Origin: Diospyros lotus
Lineage: Eukaryota; Streptophyta; Magnoliopsida; Ericales; Ebenaceae
NCBI RefSeq assembly: GCF_014633365.1
Contig: NC_068345.1
Span: forward strand, 13,648,058 to 13,712,057
Direction of reading: 5' to 3'
DNA length: 64,000 nt
The notes under the pieces are model-generated. The model saw only the letters and a program-made list of their open reading frames with translations. It was not told the origin of the DNA and searched no databases. The position numbers and the translations under genes were made by a program. Shown here piece after piece: positions 60,706-64,000 of this stretch; within the stretch, counting starts at the first letter, position 1, and each line of letters starts with the position of its first letter.

Positions 60706-60906
60706 TAGACACTTCTCCTCGTGTCCTGTTTGTTCTCTGTACCTGGCCAATTTGGCACTTCTCCTTAATGGAATTAAACAATCATCTAACAACATAAAGA
60801 CAATAATACCATAATGGCTAACGTGGCCCCAAGTTTGGAAGTATAGTGGTTTATTTGGCATTTCTTAAAGTACATTAGCCAATTTGACACTTTCCTCTTT
60901 ATTTTA

Positions 60907-62346
60907 AAGTGCGCAAATAGAATGAAAGACAATCAAGTGATTAACAAATACAACACAAATATTAAGAATAATGGAATGCAAGTAATTAAAGAGGATAGGG
61001 AGAAGAAAGTAAACTCGAGACTTATAGAAATTTAGCTCAATCTCAAACCTATTTTCTCTCTCCTCAAGTCATGACTTAAGTGTTCTACTATCTTCTCAAC
61101 AAATTGTACACCACTTATAGCTTTCACAAGTGCTAGAAAACCTTTATAAATTCCTTTCTACACTCAAGTAATGAACTCTTAACACAAAAGTGCAATAAGT
61201 CCTCCCTCCCTCAACAATGGTAAGAAATACGAAAAGGAGAAACTCTCAACTCTTCTTAGAAAGGAAGAATGATAAGGTACAAGATTAAAATCCCTCCATG
61301 GATTGAATCATGAAAATGAAGAAAGTATCACATAGAACATTTCTCAAATCTGAAGCTTAAGGCACAAAACAAATGAAAGCTCAATAAGGAATTCTCTCAA
61401 TCAAAGTTCTTGTGATTGTTCTGTAAATGATATAGAAATCTCCAAAAACGTCAACTATTATAGTGAAAGAAAAATATAACTTTACTGCCCACAATACTCA
61501 GGAACCAGAGGATTTACAGGTGTTGTTTCTTATTGATAAAAGGAGGAACCAAGACAATACTCAGGAACCAAAGGAAGGTAAGAAGATACTTGCGGTCGTT
61601 GGTAAGCAATTTCTCTCCAAAACTACTTTCCTGTTGCTAAATCGATGATTAGTTTTGGGCAAAAGAAAGAGAAGTTTAAATTAAGGTCATTGGTTGGTGT
61701 ATAGGAAAAAACCAAGAGCAAGCTGGAGAAAAATATAAACTAAGGGCCATGATTGCAAGTCTCCACTGTTGTAAGAAAAACCAAAAAAGTGGCTGCAAGT
61801 TAGCAAGTAAAATAAGTGGACGATGAGCCTTGTGAAATGGTTTCCTTTTAATTGAGACAAAGCCGTGGCAAAAGAGGGTTCCAAGCAAATTAAAGGTTTT
61901 GACATCACTTGAGTTTTGGCTAATATATATGTACGTGTGTGTGTATTGAGATGAGAATGGGCAATTGCATTATCATGGAAAAGCCAAAAGTGAAGGAAGA
62001 CATAAGACAAAAGAATGAAAGTGAAGGAAGGGCAAGGGAACCTCAAGAAGCAAAAGGAACCAGCTATGGGGATGTGGAACTCCACGGGTTCAGTTATGTT
62101 TTTGTTATGTGATATATCCAATTATCTATCGAGCATATTGTGGTTTTTTTGTAAGAATTGGTATGTGTTAGTAATGATTAGGTTTGATTCTTGTTGCGCA
62201 AGTTCACCCTTAATCGTCATTGAAGTTAAACATGACTAAGAAAGTAAGAGTGAAACCCACAAGAGGTTAATTAGTGATTAATTAAGCAATGTGGTGCTAA
62301 GTGACCTCTAGTTGGGAGTTTGTGTTAAGAGTTTATGGTTAAAGCT
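60907..62346. other. Unclassified sequence right of the Mutator-like element
   Basis: No host exon recognised. CAATACTCAGGAACCA occurs at about 61493 and 61556. The stretch 60940-61150 (GACTTATAGAAATTTAGCTCAATCTCAAACC region) has the look of an LTR or DNA-element remnant but has no defined ends. Confidence 0.4.
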
Positions 62347-62452
62347 TGTGACCTCTAGCATCACATAGAACATTTCTCAAGAGGCCACTTAGCACAAAAC
62401 AAATGATCTACTATGTGACCTCTAGTATCACATAGAACATTTCTCAAGAGGT
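62347..62452. repeat. Direct repeat, 67-bp spacing, TGTGACCTCTAG unit
   Basis: TGTGACCTCTAG(C/T)ATCACATAGAACATTTCTCAAGAGG occurs at about 62347 and 62414. Part of it (TATCACATAGAACATTTCTC) also occurs 1 kb away at 61326, each time near GGCACAAAACAAATGA-like sequence. A further GTGACCTCTAG is at about 62303. Confidence 0.8.
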
Positions 62453-62496
62453 TAAGATTTAAACAATGTGGTGCTAACTCAAATGGGTGGAGAATT

Positions 62497-63010
62497 TGTT
62501 AAATAATTCGTATTAGATTGGTTGATTGTCTTGGGTAAAGCAATTTATGTCAGGGATGTATTTGGTATTTCATCTAGTTGGTTGATTGGTTAGTTATATC
62601 TCTAGTTGTTCGGTTATTTTAAAACCTTGTGTAGACCGCCCTTATGTTCCATAAATAAGGGGTCAGAGGCCTTTATTTTCTCACCAGTTCTTTTATGCTA
62701 TCTTGGGGAATTCCGAGCAAGTATGTGTTGTGTAAGAGGAAAGCGATTGAGAGCTTTGTAATCTATTCTAAATCCCGGTATAGGCTGGGTATTAGGTTGT
62801 GAGAGAGAGAGAGAGAGTTTGCGAGCAGTACATGTAATCAATTCTGATATTCAAGATAGTGGAGAAAGGCGCTAAAGGCAGTCTAGATGTAGGTTTCCTG
62901 AAAGGGAAACTGAACCAGGATAAATCTCGAGTCTTTATGTGTGTGTTCTTCTAATTTTGTGTTTTCATATTTTGTTCTCTTATCTCTTTCGTGAGTGGGT
63001 AATTCCAACA
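62497..63010 (+). repeat. LTR related to the solo LTR at 42098
   Basis: TGTTAAATAATTCG to GTAATTCCAACA, with TATA region CCATAAATAAGGGG near 62650 and (GA)n at 62801-62819. It shares AAGGCAGTCTAGATGTAGGT and GAACCAGGATAAATCTCG with the other LTR. No PBS follows, so a solo or truncated LTR. Confidence 0.65.
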
Positions 63011-63049
63011 GTCTCGAGAGTAGAGTGTGTGATTAAGTAAGGCAAAAGA

Positions 63050-63355
63050 TTGGGACAACACTACCCAATCAGAATCTACATAGCCAATAATTCCTCTATC
63101 CTGATTTTTCTTGAACTGCAGCCCCTTCCCAGGTGTTCCTTTGAGACACCTGAGTATATAGTAAGTTGCTTCAAGATGTCTTTTAGTTCATGAATGCATG
63201 AACTGGCTAATAATGCTTACAATATAGGTAATATCCAGCCCAGTGTGAGATAGGTAGATGAGCTTATCTACTAGGCACTAAAATCTCCCTTTATCAACCT
63301 GATATCCTTCTCTCTCTTCTTTATTCTTCCAATTGGGCTCTAGGGGACCCCAATT
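63050..63355 (-). pseudogene. Copia RT/RNase H relic
   Basis: Minus-strand translation parallels 44100-44400 of the full Copia element: WIGY..DS region, GTPGKGLQFKKNQDRGI and SHTGLDITYIVSIISQF. Stops present. Ends abruptly at both sides. Confidence 0.65.
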
Positions 63356-63500
63356 CCAATTGATCCACTCAACTCTAGAGACCACTCACAGTGGAGCCAT
63401 ACTGCTGCACTTGAGCCTTCAAATTCTTCATTCTAGGCCCTTCGGCCATCACTACTTACTTCCGATCACCGCAGCCCAAGTTGAGCTTTGATACCAAAAT
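63356..63500 (-). pseudogene. Gypsy gag start and primer site
   Basis: Minus-strand N-terminal gag-like reading (AEGPRMKNLKAQVQQYGS) and primer site TGGTATCAAAGC at 63496-63485, as in the Gypsy element with the LTR at 49056. Confidence 0.6.
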
Positions 63501-63894
63501 TGTCAGATCCAAAGCGATTTAGCAATGGTCAATCCAAATCTTCCCCAAATTATTGGTGATTACAGAGGAATTGAGAGAATTCCCAAAGGAAAGTGAGAGA
63601 GAAGATAGAATTGTAGAAAGCGAGAGAGAATTGGAGGGAAATTCAAAAATGTTCATTCATAATTCAAATGCTTCTCAAAGTGGGGTAGGCTATAATTTAT
63701 AACCTCTCCCCCGCATACATAGGTTCCAGCCAAATACAAATAACCTCCTATGTACTACCCTCCTATGCTCTACCCAAGTACAATTCACTAGAGCACTAAC
63801 TAATTTATGTTTTATTTGCTATTGCCACTCCTACTACTCTCCACTTGCACAACTACAATTACGTAAGTACACCTAATATTGCAAGTACATAACA
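63501..63894 (-). repeat. Gypsy 5' LTR
   Basis: About 394 bp, TGTCAGATCC to AAGTACATAACA. Adjoins the primer site. Same orientation as, and related to, 5051-5376 and 49056-49432. Confidence 0.7.
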
Positions 63895-64000
63895 GTATTT
63901 CGAGCTTATTTTTGATGGAGGGGTTGCAAAAAACGCGTGTTATAGGAACATCTTGACCTTCAAAAACACCAAATCTCCTACATTAAATTTTCTATCACTC
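63895..64000 (-). pseudogene. Gypsy integrase C-terminal relic
   Basis: The minus strand reads SDRKFNVGDLVFLKVKMFL, then a stop. This is the R-F-VGD-VFLKV motif that precedes the chromodomain in plant Gypsy integrases. It continues beyond the window. Confidence 0.6.

Larger units (their letters stand above)
58213..60745 (+). mobile_element. Truncated Copia element inside the Mutator-like element
   Basis: 5' LTR 58213-58503, primer site TGGTATCAAAGCC, gag, protease and part of integrase up to about 60705. It then jumps to the last part of the LTR: CTCCTCGTGTCCTGTTTGTT at 60711 matches CTCCTCGTGTCATGTTTCTT at 58462. RT, RNase H and most of the 3' LTR are deleted. Confidence 0.85.
57493..60897. 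mobile_element. Mutator-like non-autonomous element, perfect 9-bp TSD
   Basis: Inverted ends of about 155 bp: left 57493-57648 (GAGAAAGTGCCAAATTAGCC) and right 60742-60897 (reverse: GAGGAAAGTGTCAAATTGGC). Both contain AAATAAACCACTATAC and end with TTTAATTCCATTA and GAAGTGCCAAATTGGCC. Perfect target duplication TTTATTTTA at 57484-57492 and 60898-60906; 9 bp is typical of Mutator-like elements. No transposase. A Copia element sits inside. Confidence 0.85.

Noticed and set aside
61687..62121. 144-codon minus-strand open frame
   Set aside because: Hydrophobic, compositionally biased translation of AT-rich sequence, with no recognisable domain and an overlapping open frame in another register. 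Treated as chance.

Overview
The window is nuclear DNA of a flowering plant: it is AT-rich, its gene has GT-AG introns, and most of the rest is decayed Ty1/Copia and Ty3/Gypsy LTR retrotransposons. The species cannot be fixed from the sequence. Only one host gene is recognised. It lies on the minus strand and encodes a plant homologue of SMU1, the LisH/CTLH/WD40 splicing factor. Twelve of its coding exons can be placed (55177 down to 6321). Their lengths and phases join into one open frame of 1151 bp, about 383 codons. The LisH/N-terminal exon(s) and the last WD40 exon were not found and probably lie beyond the right and left edges.

The 1.15 kb of exons is spread over about 48.9 kb, because the introns have filled with transposons. 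From right to left along the gene: the intron above 55177 (at least 8.8 kb) holds a SINE piece, a Mutator-like inverted-repeat element with a broken Copia element inside it, and LTR pieces. The 3.6 kb intron 51388-55024 holds an intact-looking 2.5 kb non-autonomous LTR retrotransposon with unfamiliar ORFs. The 12.4 kb intron 38929-51338 holds a Gypsy element containing a complete nested Copia element and a solo LTR, next to a Copia relic. The 21.5 kb intron 16721-38194 holds a complete chromodomain Gypsy element and a stack of nested Copia elements, including a 2.6 kb solo LTR that carries two minisatellites. The introns between 6422 and 16489 are shorter and nearly free of LTR elements, with a LINE relic and a few LTR-like pieces. 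The intron below 6321 holds another Copia element, more LTRs and a MITE-like element.

Insertion order can be read from target-site duplications (TSDs). Perfect TSDs flank the Copia element 23576-28519 (AAAAG), the solo LTR 28757-29052 (AAAAC), the large solo LTR 31906-34509 (CTTAA), the non-autonomous element 52358-54883 (GAATA) and the Mutator-like element 57493-60897 (TTTATTTTA). Nearly all pol genes here have stops or frameshifts, so these are dead copies. The SMU1 exons show no such damage.

No CRISPR array, operon, tRNA or rRNA gene was seen. The best candidates for something new are the non-autonomous LTR element with its 209-codon ORF, the minisatellite-bearing solo LTR with its cluster of ATCCGGAT palindromes, and the extreme transposon load inside an apparently intact splicing-factor gene.
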